From the NCBI GenBank assembly GCA_025362135.1, contig JANYHZ010000146.1, positions 1-44,477 of the forward strand: DNA of 44,477 bases, read 5' to 3'. The notes beneath the pieces were generated by a model. The model ran no database searches and was not told where the DNA came from. It worked only from the letters and a program-made list of their open reading frames with translations. The DNA comes from Betaproteobacteria bacterium (GTDB taxonomy: Bacteria > Pseudomonadota > Gammaproteobacteria > Burkholderiales > Usitatibacteraceae). The translations under genes and the position numbers were made by a program. Below are positions 36,242 through 44,477 of the stretch, piece by piece. Positions within the stretch are counted from its first letter, which is position 1; every line of letters begins with the position of its first letter.

Positions 36242-37573
36242 TCAATGCGGGCTGTCGGCAAAATGGGATTGCGACTCGCCTTTCTCAATACCGATCATGC
36301 GTTCGGCATCCCCGTATTTTCGCTGGTTTGCCCTGTGCCAGAAAATCACGCAAAGCATTGAAAGTGCCACGAACAGGCCGAACATGATCACGATGGTGCC
36401 GGTCCTTAGCCGCAGCGACAACATGCCGGCGTAGAGGGCAAGCATGAAGAGTATGCATAAATTCTCGTTGAAGTTCTGCACCGCGATGGAGTGTCCCGCC
36501 GACAACAACACGTGGCCGCGATGCTGCAATAACGCGTTCATCGGCACAACAAAAAAACCTGCCATTGCACCGATCGAAATGATCAATGCATATACCAGCG
36601 GCATGTAATGGACGATATCCATCGTAAGCACGACGAGTCCCATCACGACACCCACCGGCAGTATGTGCAATGATTTTTTCAGCGGAACCAGGCGCGCAGC
36701 AGCGACCGCGCCAACGGCGATGCCAAACGCAAAAACGCCCTGCAGCATTGTCGCTTTCTCGAGCGGAAGTCCAAGATGCTTGTCGGCCCAGCGCAAAACG
36801 ATGAACTGCAATGTCGCGCCCGCACCCCAGAAAAGTGTGGTCACGGCCAACGAAATTTGTCCAAGCTTGTCGCTCCACAACAAAGTGAACGCATTGGCAA
36901 ACTGGTTTAGCAGGTGGACGGGATTCGGTTTCTGCTTTTGGTAACGCGCACCGGTATCTGGGATATAAAGATTGAACGCCGCTGCGATGATGTAGAAAAT
37001 CGCGATGACGCAGATTGCCGCTTCAGCGGGGGTATCTACCGATGTCTCGACAATCGGAAAGTCAAATCCCAATAAAATATGTGAAACGCGCGGGCTTAGC
37101 AACATGCCACCGACGACGGTGCCGACGATGATCGAGACGACAGTCAGCCCTTCAATCCACCCGTTTGCGACGACCAGCTTTTCCGGCGGTAACAATTCGG
37201 TAAGGATCCCGTATTTAGCCGGCGAATAGGCCGCCGCGCCCAGACCAACGACGCCATAGGCGAGCATTACCGCCATGTCCGGTGCGATACCCAGGGCGGA
37301 AATATATTCGTAGAACAACATCATCAGACAACCGACCACTTTGATGCTGTTGGTGATCAGCATTACCCGTCCTTTGGGAAATGCATCCGCAAACGGGCCG
37401 ACGAATGGTGCCAGCACGACATACGAAACCGTGAAGAAAAATTTCAACAGCGGTGTCATCCAGACCGGACCATCGAGTTGGATCAATAGTCCGATGGAAG
37501 CGATCAACAGCGCATTGTCGGCAAGCGACGAAAAAAACTGCGCCGCCATGATGGTGTAAAAGCCGCGTTTCAT
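36242..37573 (-). CDS. lplT: Lysophospholipid transporter (MFS)
   Basis: A 443-residue polytopic inner-membrane MFS protein with about 12 helices. The N-terminus FYTIMAAQFFSSLADNALL is the LplT signature. YSPAKYGILTELLPPEKLVVANGW matches the family, as does FFVVPMNALLQHRGH. LplT flips lysophospholipids inward for reacylation. In enterobacteria it pairs with aas; here it stands alone. The length is about 40 residues more than E. coli LplT, mostly at the hydrophilic C-terminus. Confidence 0.93.
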   Translation of the reverse strand: MKRGFYTIMAAQFFSSLADNALLIASIGLLIQLDGPVWMTPLLKFFFTVSYVVLAPFVGPFADAFPKGRVMLITNSIKVVGCLMMLFYEYISALGIAPDMAVMLAYGVVGLGAAAYSPAKYGILTELLPPEKLVVANGWIEGLTVVSIIVGTVVGGMLLSPRVSHILLGFDFPIVETSVDTPAEAAICVIAIFYIIAAAFNLYIPDTGARYQKQKPNPVHLLNQFANAFTLLWSDKLGQISLAVTTLFWGAGATLQFIVLRWADKHLGLPLEKATMLQGVFAFGIAVGAVAAARLVPLKKSLHILPVGVVMGLVVLTMDIVHYMPLVYALIISIGAMAGFFVVPMNALLQHRGHVLLSAGHSIAVQNFNENLCILFMLALYAGMLSLRLRTGTIVIMFGLFVALSMLCVIFWHRANQRKYGDAERMIGIEKGESQSHFADSPH

Positions 37574-37699
37574 TGTCTCGATGAAAAAAGTGAAATGGCA
37601 CCTTTGGGAGGAGTTGTTTCAGGCGCTCGATGGATATCGCATCTTAACCCAAGTATCGGGCACGTCATTGGCGGCGCGCGCGGTCCTGTGGATCAAATC

Positions 37700-38176
37700 C
37701 TACTGCAGTGTTCCGCGAAACTGTGCGTTAAGCTGTGTCGTTGACTGGTTCAAGCGTGCGTCGGCGCGCGCCTCTGGACTGTCGCCCGCCGGGAGACCGT
37801 CCGGCCCGTAAATGCTGCACAGGCCAATGAAGCAGAGTGCCAACTGCACTTTTTTCGCAGGAGACAAGCGCACGTCTTTTTCGAGGCGGGCGCGAAACTG
37901 CATCATGGGAGATGTTTTTTTGCCAACATAGTCCTCGGGTTCGTTGCGGCCATAGACGCGAATCTCCTCCAGCCGGGTGACCAGATCCGGGTGTATTTTC
38001 TCTGCGTTGGCAACGCGCAACGGCCGGGAGTGCGTCTCGGGCGCGGCGAGTTTCTTCATGGCTGTCTGCGCGGGAGAATCGAGCGCTACGTCCGCGACCG
38101 GTTTGGTTGTGGCGCGCGCATGCAGCGGCAATGCCAGCAATGCAAAAACCAAAAGTGCCCGCATCGCCGCTAACAT
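37700..38176 (-). CDS. Exported hypothetical protein after phoH
   Basis: A 158-residue protein with a leader (RALLVFALLALPLHARA). The mature part is hydrophilic, with EEIRVYGRNEPEDYVGKK and a small hydrophobic block ALCFIGLCSIYGPDG. I do not recognise the family. ATG 38176 (or 38164) begins just after the phoH stop (two-base gap), so it is probably cotranscribed with phoH. A longer upstream frame overlaps phoH and is unlikely. Confidence 0.7.
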   Translation of the reverse strand: MLAAMRALLVFALLALPLHARATTKPVADVALDSPAQTAMKKLAAPETHSRPLRVANAEKIHPDLVTRLEEIRVYGRNEPEDYVGKKTSPMMQFRARLEKDVRLSPAKKVQLALCFIGLCSIYGPDGLPAGDSPEARADARLNQSTTQLNAQFRGTLQ

Positions 38177-38178
38177 TG

Positions 38179-39609
38179 TTACAGTATTTCCGCCGCGTGA
38201 TCGGCCAGCCGCGAACGCTCGCCGCGCTGCAAGGTGATATGGCCGGAATGCTCCCAGCCCTTGAATCGATCCACCACATAGGTCAACCCGGACGAACCTT
38301 CGGTGAGGTAAGGCGTGTCGATCTGCGCGATGTTGCCGAGACAAACAACCTTGGTGCCCGGGCCGGCGCGGGTGATAAGGGTTTTCATCTGCTTGGGTGT
38401 GAGATTCTGCGCCTCGTCGATGATCAGGAATTTATTCAGGAACGTGCGACCGCGCATGAAGTTGAGCGACTTCACCTTGATGCGTGAGCGGATCAGGTCG
38501 CGGGTCGCAGCACGGCCCCAATCACCGGCTTCTTCGTCGGTACTATTGAGCACGTCGAGGTTGTCCTCCAGCGCGCCCATCCAGGGGTTCATTTTTTCCT
38601 CCTCGGTGCCCGGCAGGAAGCCGATATCTTCGCCGACCGGCACCGTGACGCGGGTGATGATGATCTCGGAGTAAACCTTGTGTTCCAGCGTCTGCATCAA
38701 CGCCGATGCCAGCGTGAGAAGGGTCTTTCCCGTGCCTGCCTGCCCTAGCAGGGTCACGAAATCGACTTCAGGATCCATCAGCACATTGAGCGCAAAATTC
38801 TGTTCGCGATTGCGCGCGATGATCCCCCAGATATTGTTTTTCTGGTGCGTGTAATCTTTGAGCGTTTTGAGGACGACCGTCTTGCCTTCCTGCGCGGCGA
38901 CCACCGCATAGAACGGTTTGTCTTCGTCCTGATAAACGAATTCATTCACGCTTAGCGTCGCCACTAACGGGCCCCTGACGCGATAGAGTGTCCGTCCATG
39001 TTCCTGCCAGGATTCAATATCCTTGCCGTGCTTGTCCCAAAAATCTTTGGGCAGCTCACGCATGCCGGTGTAAAGGAGGTCGGTGTCTTCGAGCACCTTG
39101 TCGTTGAAATAATCTTCCGCTGCAACGCCGATGGCACGCGCCTTGATGCGCATGTTGATGTCTTTGGACACCAGCACCACACTGCGTTTTGGATTGTGGT
39201 GTTGCAGGTCGAGAGCGACCGCGAGAATCTGGTTGTCGGCCTTGCCGCTATCGGGCAAGGCGCTGGGGAATTCCACGCTCGCCGGTCGCGTTTGCAGCAT
39301 CAGACGGCCCGACGCCTGCTTGGTGCCAAGGTCCTTCAGCGGCACACCGTTCTCGATGTCGCTTTCCTGGCTGGAAACGATTTCGTCCAGAAATCGTGTC
39401 GCTTGCCGGGCGTTGCGCGCAACTTCGGTCATACCCTTCTTGTTGTTATCCAGTTCTTCCAACGTAATCATTGGCAGATAGATATCGTGTTCTTCAAATC
39501 GAAACAGCGATGTCGGATCGTGCATCAGTACATTGGTATCGAGCACGAAAATCTTCGTCGCGCTGGCTTTGGGGGCGGGAGCTTTGCTGTTTGCGGGTCT
39601 GGGGGCCAA
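38179..39609 (-). CDS. PIN-PhoH family ATPase (YlaK/PhoH2 type)
   Basis: A 476-residue protein with an N-terminal PIN nuclease domain (KIFVLDTNVLMHDPTSLFRF, TLEELD, DNQILAVAL, SKDINMRIKA) and a C-terminal PhoH ATPase with Walker A GQAGTGKT and Walker B FLIIDEAQNLT. PhoH2-type proteins are RNA helicase/ribonucleases. I place the start at TTG 39609 because AGAGGA lies six bases upstream; the longer frame (TTG 39684) runs through the hairpin at 39661-39689, so it is probably 5' leader. Confidence 0.93.
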   Translation of the reverse strand: MAPRPANSKAPAPKASATKIFVLDTNVLMHDPTSLFRFEEHDIYLPMITLEELDNNKKGMTEVARNARQATRFLDEIVSSQESDIENGVPLKDLGTKQASGRLMLQTRPASVEFPSALPDSGKADNQILAVALDLQHHNPKRSVVLVSKDINMRIKARAIGVAAEDYFNDKVLEDTDLLYTGMRELPKDFWDKHGKDIESWQEHGRTLYRVRGPLVATLSVNEFVYQDEDKPFYAVVAAQEGKTVVLKTLKDYTHQKNNIWGIIARNREQNFALNVLMDPEVDFVTLLGQAGTGKTLLTLASALMQTLEHKVYSEIIITRVTVPVGEDIGFLPGTEEEKMNPWMGALEDNLDVLNSTDEEAGDWGRAATRDLIRSRIKVKSLNFMRGRTFLNKFLIIDEAQNLTPKQMKTLITRAGPGTKVVCLGNIAQIDTPYLTEGSSGLTYVVDRFKGWEHSGHITLQRGERSRLADHAAEIL

Positions 39610-39655
39610 GTCGTTTTCCTCTAAGGGTAATGACAAAACGTGCACGTCAGAAGTT

Positions 39656-39689
39656 AAAAACCCTCTTGGAGCACTGTGCTCCAAGAGGG
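39656..39689 (-). terminator. Perfect 13-bp hairpin with U-run in the phoH leader
   Basis: The arms CCCTCTTGGAGCA and TGCTCCAAGAGGG pair exactly around a 3-base loop. Read on the minus strand, five T follow the stem (39660-39656), so it is a textbook intrinsic terminator about 47 bases ahead of the phoH start. On the plus strand four T follow, so it may work both ways. Confidence 0.85.
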
Positions 39690-39750
39690 TTTTGTCGAGA
39701 GGTGTGTTCTCAAGTCGTGTGTGCCAGTCGTGGGTGCGTTATGCAACTTC
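39656..39750 (-). ncRNA. Candidate small RNA (or attenuated phoH leader)
   Basis: From the predicted start near 39750 to the U-run at 39656 lies about 95 nt with no evident protein, ending in the strong terminator hairpin. Either a stand-alone small RNA ends here or this is a phoH leader with conditional termination. I assign no known RNA family. Confidence 0.45.
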
Positions 39751-39756
39751 GAAATC

Positions 39757-39784
39757 ATTATGACACGCTTTTTGCGACACTCAA
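39757..39784 (-). promoter_or_regulatory. Candidate promoter for the small RNA / phoH leader
   Basis: On the minus strand TTGAGT (39784-39779) and CATAAT (39762-39757) are spaced 16 bp. The hexamers match 4 of 6 and 5 of 6 consensus bases. The predicted start is near 39750. Confidence 0.45.
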
Positions 39785-39888
39785 TGTGTCAGCGGCGCGC
39801 TGGAAATTTGTGCGTTAGCATGGCGAATCCTCCGCTGCTCGAAGGTCAGAATTCGGCCTGAAAAGTCAACAAACCATTCCGTCCAGCC

Positions 39889-42333
39889 ATGTGCCTACCC
39901 ATTGCCAATAGCCTTTTTCGACACCTGACGTGCCTTTTTATTTTGTCAGGAGTGTCATATGCCGCTGCACAGGAAACCAAACCGCCCGTAGCCGCAGTTT
40001 CAAAGACCACGATGCAGGTCGTCGGCCTCAAGCAGCCCGCCGAAATTCTGATCGATCGCTGGGGTGTGCCGCATATCTATGCTGCAAGTCAGGACGATGT
40101 TTTCTTCGCGCAAGGTTTCAATGCGGCCCGTGACCGGCTATTTCAGATTGACCTTTGGCGCCGGCGTGGTCTTGGTCTGCTGTCTTCGGTATTCGGGCCG
40201 GCATATATTGAGCAGGATCGGGCCACTCGCCTTTTTCTCTTTCGCGGCAACATGAAAAAGGAATGGCTGGCCTACGGCAAGGATGCTGAGCGGATCGCCG
40301 GCAGTTTTGTTGCCGGTATCAATGCCTACATCGACCATGTCAATGGTGACGCGAGGGAATTGCCCTTCGAGTTTCGACATTTCGGCTATGCGCCGGAAAA
40401 ATGGCGGGCGGAAGACGTGGTGCGCATTCGAAGTCACGGGCTTACGCGTAATTTGACCGCCGAGGTGGCGCGTTCCCATGTCGCTTGCAAAGCGGACCTG
40501 AAGGCCGACAACATACGCGCAGGCCTGCTACCCAAATGGGAAACCAAATTACCGGCAGGTTTTGATCCCTGTCTCCCCGTCGATTTATTGCGTGTGTTCC
40601 AGTTGGCGACGCAGGGTGTCGCCATCAGCACACCTGCCAGCCAGAGCGGCCAGTCTGAAACCGCCGATCCAGTTCGGCTCGTCGGCACGGATCCCGGCGA
40701 GGCACCACTGGAGGGCAGCAATGCGTGGGTGATTGCGCCGTCCAAATCTGCCAGCGGGCGCGCGATCATGGCGAGCGATCCGCACCGGGCTCATTCCGCG
40801 CCATCATTGCGCTATATCGCGCATCTGAGCGCGCCTGGGCTCGATGTCATCGGCGCTGGCGAGCCGGCATTGCCAGGTATTTCCATCGGCCACAACGGCA
40901 CCATCGCATTCGGACTCACCATATTCAGTATTGATCAGGAGGATCTCTACACGTACGAACTCAATCCGGCGAACGCGATGGAGTACAAGTACCGGGGCAA
41001 GTGGGAAAAATTTGTCGTGCTGAAAGAACAGGTGCCGGTAAAGGGTGCAGCAGCGGTCGATGTGGAGTTGATGTTCACACGTCATGGCCCGGTCGTTTAT
41101 ATCGAGAAAGAAAAGCATCGCGGATTCGCCGTGCGGTCTGCCTGGTTCGAAACCGGGATGGCACCGTATTTCGGCAGTATTCAATACATGTTTGCCAAAA
41201 ACTTCCAGGAGTTCAAGGGTGCCATGTTGCATTGGGGTGCGCCAACTGAAAATCAGGTGTACGCCGACAGCAAAGGCAATATTGGCTGGGTCTCCGGTGG
41301 ACTCGCACCGATTCGGCCCAATTGGGATGGATTGTTGCCTGTGCCGGGCGACGGGCGGCACGAGTGGTCCGGTTTTCTTGCGGGCACGCAATTGCCCTTC
41401 AGTTACAACCCAAAAGCGGGCTGGTTTGCCAGTGCCAACGAGATGAACCTTCCCGTCGGCTATCCGCATGCGCAACGCAAATTGGGATTTGAGTGGGCGA
41501 GCGATGAACGCTACAGCCGATTGAACGAAGTATTGTCACGCCCCGGCAAGCTGACGATTGAAGATTCCATGCGATTGCAAAACGATCTCCTGTCGATACC
41601 CGCGCGGAGGGTCATCGGATTGCTCAAAACGCTTACGTCGACGGACGCTAGAACGCAGGCCGCCCTGAAGCTGCTGCGCGGCTGGAATTACATCGAAACC
41701 GCGAGTTCGGCGGAAGCGGCGCTATTTGAAGTATGGTGGTCGCGCTACCTTGGCTATGTGTTCAAAGACACCGTGCTGGGTCGGCCCGCCGCAGCAACAA
41801 TGGGCGCGCCGGACACGATGGTGTTGCTCCATGGGCTCGAAAAGCCCGAGAGTATTTTTGGCGCGAACGCGGTCGCCAAAAGAGACTGGGTTTTGCTTAC
41901 CAGTCTGAAGCTGGCCTGGGTTGACGCGGAAAAGCTGTTGGGGCCTGACCCAAAGTTATGGCAATGGGGAAAATTGCACCACAGCTTGTTTGTCCATCCG
42001 TTTTCGTCGGCAGTTGATGACACGACGCGCGCCAAGCTCAATATCGGACCGTTTCCCAAGGATGGGAGCTCGACCACGCTGAATGTGTCGAGTTACAACC
42101 CCAATAATTTTATGCTTGCCGGGGGACCTGCTTTCCGGGTCGTGGTGGATGTAGGCAACTGGGACAATTCGCGCGCGATCAACTCGCCCGGCCAGTCCGG
42201 AAACCCGGATAATCCACACTATCGTGATCTGGCCGTGAAGTGGTTGAAAGGTGAATATTTCCCGCTGCTGTATTCGCGAAAAATGATCGAGGCAGAAACT
42301 ACGGAACGGTTCGAGTTGCAGCCGCGAAAATAA
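39889..42333 (+). CDS. Penicillin acylase family Ntn hydrolase
   Basis: An 814-residue exported protein of the penicillin/acyl-homoserine-lactone acylase family. The leader is at about 1-27 (SGVSYAAA). The alpha-chain region has WGVPHIYAASQDDVFFAQGF and RDRLFQIDLWRR. Autocleavage is expected between Gly276 and the catalytic Ser277 (EGSNAWVI), giving alpha and beta chains in the periplasm. Other family blocks are MASDPHRA and NQVYADSKGNIGW. The substrate is unknown: beta-lactam side chains, acyl-homoserine lactones or other N-acyl amines are all possible. Confidence 0.94.
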   Translation: MCLPIANSLFRHLTCLFILSGVSYAAAQETKPPVAAVSKTTMQVVGLKQPAEILIDRWGVPHIYAASQDDVFFAQGFNAARDRLFQIDLWRRRGLGLLSSVFGPAYIEQDRATRLFLFRGNMKKEWLAYGKDAERIAGSFVAGINAYIDHVNGDARELPFEFRHFGYAPEKWRAEDVVRIRSHGLTRNLTAEVARSHVACKADLKADNIRAGLLPKWETKLPAGFDPCLPVDLLRVFQLATQGVAISTPASQSGQSETADPVRLVGTDPGEAPLEGSNAWVIAPSKSASGRAIMASDPHRAHSAPSLRYIAHLSAPGLDVIGAGEPALPGISIGHNGTIAFGLTIFSIDQEDLYTYELNPANAMEYKYRGKWEKFVVLKEQVPVKGAAAVDVELMFTRHGPVVYIEKEKHRGFAVRSAWFETGMAPYFGSIQYMFAKNFQEFKGAMLHWGAPTENQVYADSKGNIGWVSGGLAPIRPNWDGLLPVPGDGRHEWSGFLAGTQLPFSYNPKAGWFASANEMNLPVGYPHAQRKLGFEWASDERYSRLNEVLSRPGKLTIEDSMRLQNDLLSIPARRVIGLLKTLTSTDARTQAALKLLRGWNYIETASSAEAALFEVWWSRYLGYVFKDTVLGRPAAATMGAPDTMVLLHGLEKPESIFGANAVAKRDWVLLTSLKLAWVDAEKLLGPDPKLWQWGKLHHSLFVHPFSSAVDDTTRAKLNIGPFPKDGSSTTLNVSSYNPNNFMLAGGPAFRVVVDVGNWDNSRAINSPGQSGNPDNPHYRDLAVKWLKGEYFPLLYSRKMIEAETTERFELQPRK

Positions 42334-42357
42334 GATCGCATCGCGCCCCGGCGCCAT

Positions 42358-42816
42358 TTAAGCCGTACTCTTTGCCGCATCCAATACCGCCGCCGCGTGT
42401 CCGTCAACCTTTACGCCGCGCCACTCTTGCAGGATTTCGTTTTTGCGCCCCATCAGAAAGGTGGAACGCTGAATTACGATCACCTTTTTCCCGTACATGT
42501 TCTTCTCCCTGATCACATCGAAGAGTTTGCAGAGTTTTTCGTCGCCGTCCGAAAGCAGATCGAACGGGAATTGCATATTCGCCTTGAATTTTTCGTGACT
42601 CGCAACGGAATCGCGCGACACACCAAAGACCATCACACCCGCATTCCGGAATTGCTGGTGCAGATCCCTGAACTGAGCACCCTCCAACGTGCAGCCCGGG
42701 GTGGCATCCCTGGGATAAAAATAGATGACATACGGATGCCCCCGGAACGCGGCACTCGCAAAGCGCTGGTTGCCGGTGGAAGGGACCTCGAAGTCTGCGA
42801 TGGGGTTTCCGGACAT
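42358..42816 (-). CDS. bcp: Peroxiredoxin, BCP/PrxQ type
   Basis: A 152-residue thiol peroxidase. The peroxidatic Cys42 is in YPRDATPGCTLE. The usual resolving cysteine five residues on is replaced (GCTLEGAQFRD), while Cys96 (DEKLCKLF) is present, so the mechanism may be 1-Cys or use Cys96 (inference). The ATG at 42816 is preceded by AAAGGA; an in-frame TTG at 42831 lies upstream of that site. It ends 24 bases from the convergent acylase gene. Confidence 0.94.
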   Translation of the reverse strand: MSGNPIADFEVPSTGNQRFASAAFRGHPYVIYFYPRDATPGCTLEGAQFRDLHQQFRNAGVMVFGVSRDSVASHEKFKANMQFPFDLLSDGDEKLCKLFDVIREKNMYGKKVIVIQRSTFLMGRKNEILQEWRGVKVDGHAAAVLDAAKSTA

Positions 42817-42837
42817 TTGTATTCCTTTCAAGGTGCT

Positions 42838-43821
42838 TTACGCGGCGTGCTTGAGTTCTACCAAGCGAGGCAAAAATGGTTTTCCCTGCATGAGCAGTGT
42901 GCCACTGCGACCCGGAACGGTGCCGCGCTCGGCAGTGAAATAAGGCAGGTGCGCACGATCCAGATTGCGATAAATTGTTTCGGTCGCGACAAGTTCGTAA
43001 CCCTGTTCGCGCCAGCCTTGCAGCAGCTTTTCAAACGTCGGCAGCAGCCGCATCCCTTCCAGTTCGGCGTGCAAGGTAAATATGTGCGCGGCCATCGGTG
43101 CACGCGAAGCGTTGATCGACACGGGTGCGGCTTGTGTGATGGCGAGCAAACGTTCGTGAACGTTCGCTTCGGTGCAGGTGTCGAGGCCGATCAATTCATC
43201 GAGTGTCGGCAGGGTGGTAGGCAACTGCGGGCAATCGATGATCTCGGCATTGAAAACCGGGAAGTGCGGCGTGGCATGGGGCAGTGTCGCGCGGCCATCG
43301 GAGCAATAATCAAAGCCCATGTCCTGCGTCAGTCGCAGTGCATGGCGTGACATCTGCCAGCCAGCCGCTCCGTGGGTTCGCGCGGGGGCTTTAAAAATCT
43401 CGGTGAATCGGTCCTGCGCAAGCGTCATTTCGTGACGCGTCCAGGCTGCCGTTTCGTGTTCAACGCCGTCCTGCCATTTAACGTGGTCCCAAGTGTGGAT
43501 GCCCACTTCGAAGCCACTGTCACGCGCGTTGCGCAGAATATCGCCGCATCGCATGCCGATGTCCGGTCCCGGCAGCAGCGTGCCGTAAAGGAGTGTTGGG
43601 AAGCCGTAATGCGATATCACCGAAGTGCGCTTGACCTTGCCCAGAAATCCCTTGCGGAAGACGCGCTTGATCGCGCGACCGGTGTGATCCGGGCCCAGAC
43701 TGAACAAAAACGTGGCACCAGCCTGATACCTTTTCAGCAAGGCCATCAACGCCGGAACGCCGACTTGGGTTCCCTTCAGTGTGTCTACATCTATTTTGAG
43801 TGCGAGATACTTTTTCATCAT
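42838..43821 (-). CDS. ArnD-like polysaccharide deacetylase
   Basis: A 327-residue member of the NodB-fold deacetylases, closest to ArnD (4-deoxy-4-formamido-L-arabinose-phosphoundecaprenol deformylase). The blocks are LALKIDVDTLKGTQVGVPAL, GATFLFSLGPDHTGRAI, HYGFPTLLYGTLLPGPDIG and metal-binding GIHTWDHVKWQ. ArnD acts in the L-Ara4N lipid A pathway for cationic peptide resistance, but no other arn gene is in the window. It could be a paralogue acting on another sugar lipid. It sits just upstream of bcp (21 bp). Confidence 0.85.
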   Translation of the reverse strand: MMKKYLALKIDVDTLKGTQVGVPALMALLKRYQAGATFLFSLGPDHTGRAIKRVFRKGFLGKVKRTSVISHYGFPTLLYGTLLPGPDIGMRCGDILRNARDSGFEVGIHTWDHVKWQDGVEHETAAWTRHEMTLAQDRFTEIFKAPARTHGAAGWQMSRHALRLTQDMGFDYCSDGRATLPHATPHFPVFNAEIIDCPQLPTTLPTLDELIGLDTCTEANVHERLLAITQAAPVSINASRAPMAAHIFTLHAELEGMRLLPTFEKLLQGWREQGYELVATETIYRNLDRAHLPYFTAERGTVPGRSGTLLMQGKPFLPRLVELKHAA

Positions 43822-43910
43822 GCTTTTTTTGAATTTTTTATATTATGCCAGTGACCGTGATCACTCATGAAACAGCAGCAACTGAAGTTTTCTCCCAGGG
43901 CCCGCTCGGC

Positions 43911-43916
43911 TACAAT
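43911..43916 (+). promoter_or_regulatory. Candidate -10 box for the trHb gene (possibly leaderless)
   Basis: TACAAT ends six bases before the ATG at 43923, so transcription would begin at or next to the start codon. No clear -35 at 17 bp and no Shine-Dalgarno are seen. Confidence 0.35.
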
Positions 43917-43922
43917 CGCGCC

Positions 43923-44327
43923 ATGCAAATTGATGAACCCCACCATCCACTGACACCGTACGACCTAGCAGGAGGTGAGCCTGCCGTGAGAAAGCTTGTG
44001 AACCGTTTTTACGATCTGATGGATGAAGATCCGGATTATTACGGCATACGCAAATTACATCCGGCCACGCTGGATGGTTCGCGTGAAAAACTATTCAAAT
44101 TTCTCATGGGCTGGTTGGGCGGACCACCGCTTTACGAACAGGAGTTCGGTCATCCGCGTTTGCGGGCGCGGCATCTGCCGTTTGCGATTGCTTCAAACGA
44201 GCGTGACCAGTGGATGACCTGCATGACGCGCGCCATGGCGGACGTGGGGCTGGATGAAAAGCTCAGGAATCGCCTCGTGCAGTCGTTTTTCCAGACGGCG
44301 GACTGGATGCGCAACACCGAAGGCTAA
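43923..44327 (+). CDS. Group II truncated hemoglobin
   Basis: A 134-residue cytoplasmic globin of the trHbII class. Features are B10 Tyr in LVNRFYDLMDED, FLMGWLGGPPLYEQEFGHPRL, proximal His in RARHLPF, and the G8 Trp in DQWMTCM. The family takes part in oxygen/NO chemistry. ATG 43923 matches the family start; an upstream in-frame ATG at 43845 adds 26 residues without similarity. It is divergent from the ArnD-like gene. The following 150 bases to the window end hold no recognisable gene. Confidence 0.93.
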   Translation: MQIDEPHHPLTPYDLAGGEPAVRKLVNRFYDLMDEDPDYYGIRKLHPATLDGSREKLFKFLMGWLGGPPLYEQEFGHPRLRARHLPFAIASNERDQWMTCMTRAMADVGLDEKLRNRLVQSFFQTADWMRNTEG

Positions 44328-44477
44328 AATTCGCAGCGCTTCGCAGATGACGTACTACTGCTACATGTACTGTTCGGGCTAGCGGCAGACGACCATGAAT
44401 TATTGGTGTCGACACCGATTCCGGGATATCAATCGCCAGGCGCGGCCACGAGTGGGGGGATGTCCGGGCGGGTGTAC

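Noticed and set aside
37700-38344. Longer form of the exported protein after phoH
   Set aside because: The extra 56 codons overlap conserved phoH sequence, and the signal peptide begins at 38176.
1-44477. CRISPR arrays, tRNA/rRNA genes, insertion sequences, prophage
   Set aside because: Reading both strands by eye showed no spaced direct repeats, cloverleaf sequences, transposase or phage proteins; a tRNAscan or ISfinder run would be decisive.

Overview
The window looks like a chromosomal segment of a betaproteobacterium, most likely Burkholderiales or a close relative. The basis is the gene order leuC-leuD-leuB-asd-fimV-truA-trpF-trpB-trpA-accD, which I know as a conserved betaproteobacterial block, together with moderately high GC and a lemA-TPM-TPM trio. 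The genus cannot be fixed from the sequence alone. I saw no rRNA or tRNA gene, CRISPR array, insertion sequence or prophage.

Layout. 1-2361 (minus) is the N-terminal part of a large winged-helix/P-loop ATPase regulator that runs off the left edge. 2505-6805 (plus) holds a SAM methyltransferase, a secreted subtilisin-like protease with two C-terminal repeats, and a small secreted protein. 6948-11093 is a divergent cluster. On the minus strand an exported truncated globin, an exported cupredoxin-like protein and a Cache/HAMP membrane nucleotide cyclase form a tight operon. Opposite them lies a DUF3034-type outer-membrane barrel candidate. 11193-22793 is the housekeeping block for leucine, aspartate-semialdehyde, FimV, tRNA pseudouridylation, tryptophan and malonyl-CoA, in which leuB carries a one-base frameshift.

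Downstream of accD, 22856-27103 holds a deleted LytTR-type response regulator remnant and two c-di-GMP genes (PAS-GGDEF-EAL and TPR-GGDEF). 27104-29347 is a gene-poor, decaying stretch: a tiny Cys-rich lipoprotein candidate, a frameshifted rhodanese, and a fragment of an Ig-like/RCC1 surface protein. 29348-33662 carries tsaB-rimI-udg and lemA-TPM-TPM. 33688-36094 is a LuxR-type regulator divergent from a methyltransferase and a secreted protein. 36242-39609 (minus) carries lplT, a small exported protein and a PIN-PhoH ATPase. A strong hairpin and a candidate small RNA precede phoH. 39889-44327 holds a penicillin-acylase-type Ntn hydrolase, a BCP peroxiredoxin, an ArnD-like deacetylase and a group II truncated hemoglobin.

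The most interesting unit is the globin/cupredoxin/Cache-cyclase/barrel cluster. Its layout suggests a periplasmic heme and copper sensing arm coupled to cyclic-nucleotide output; that role is inference. Other points of interest are a pair of matching 44-bp palindromes that both lie between convergent genes, the small RNA or attenuator candidate before phoH, and three broken genes plus one Ig/RCC1 fragment.
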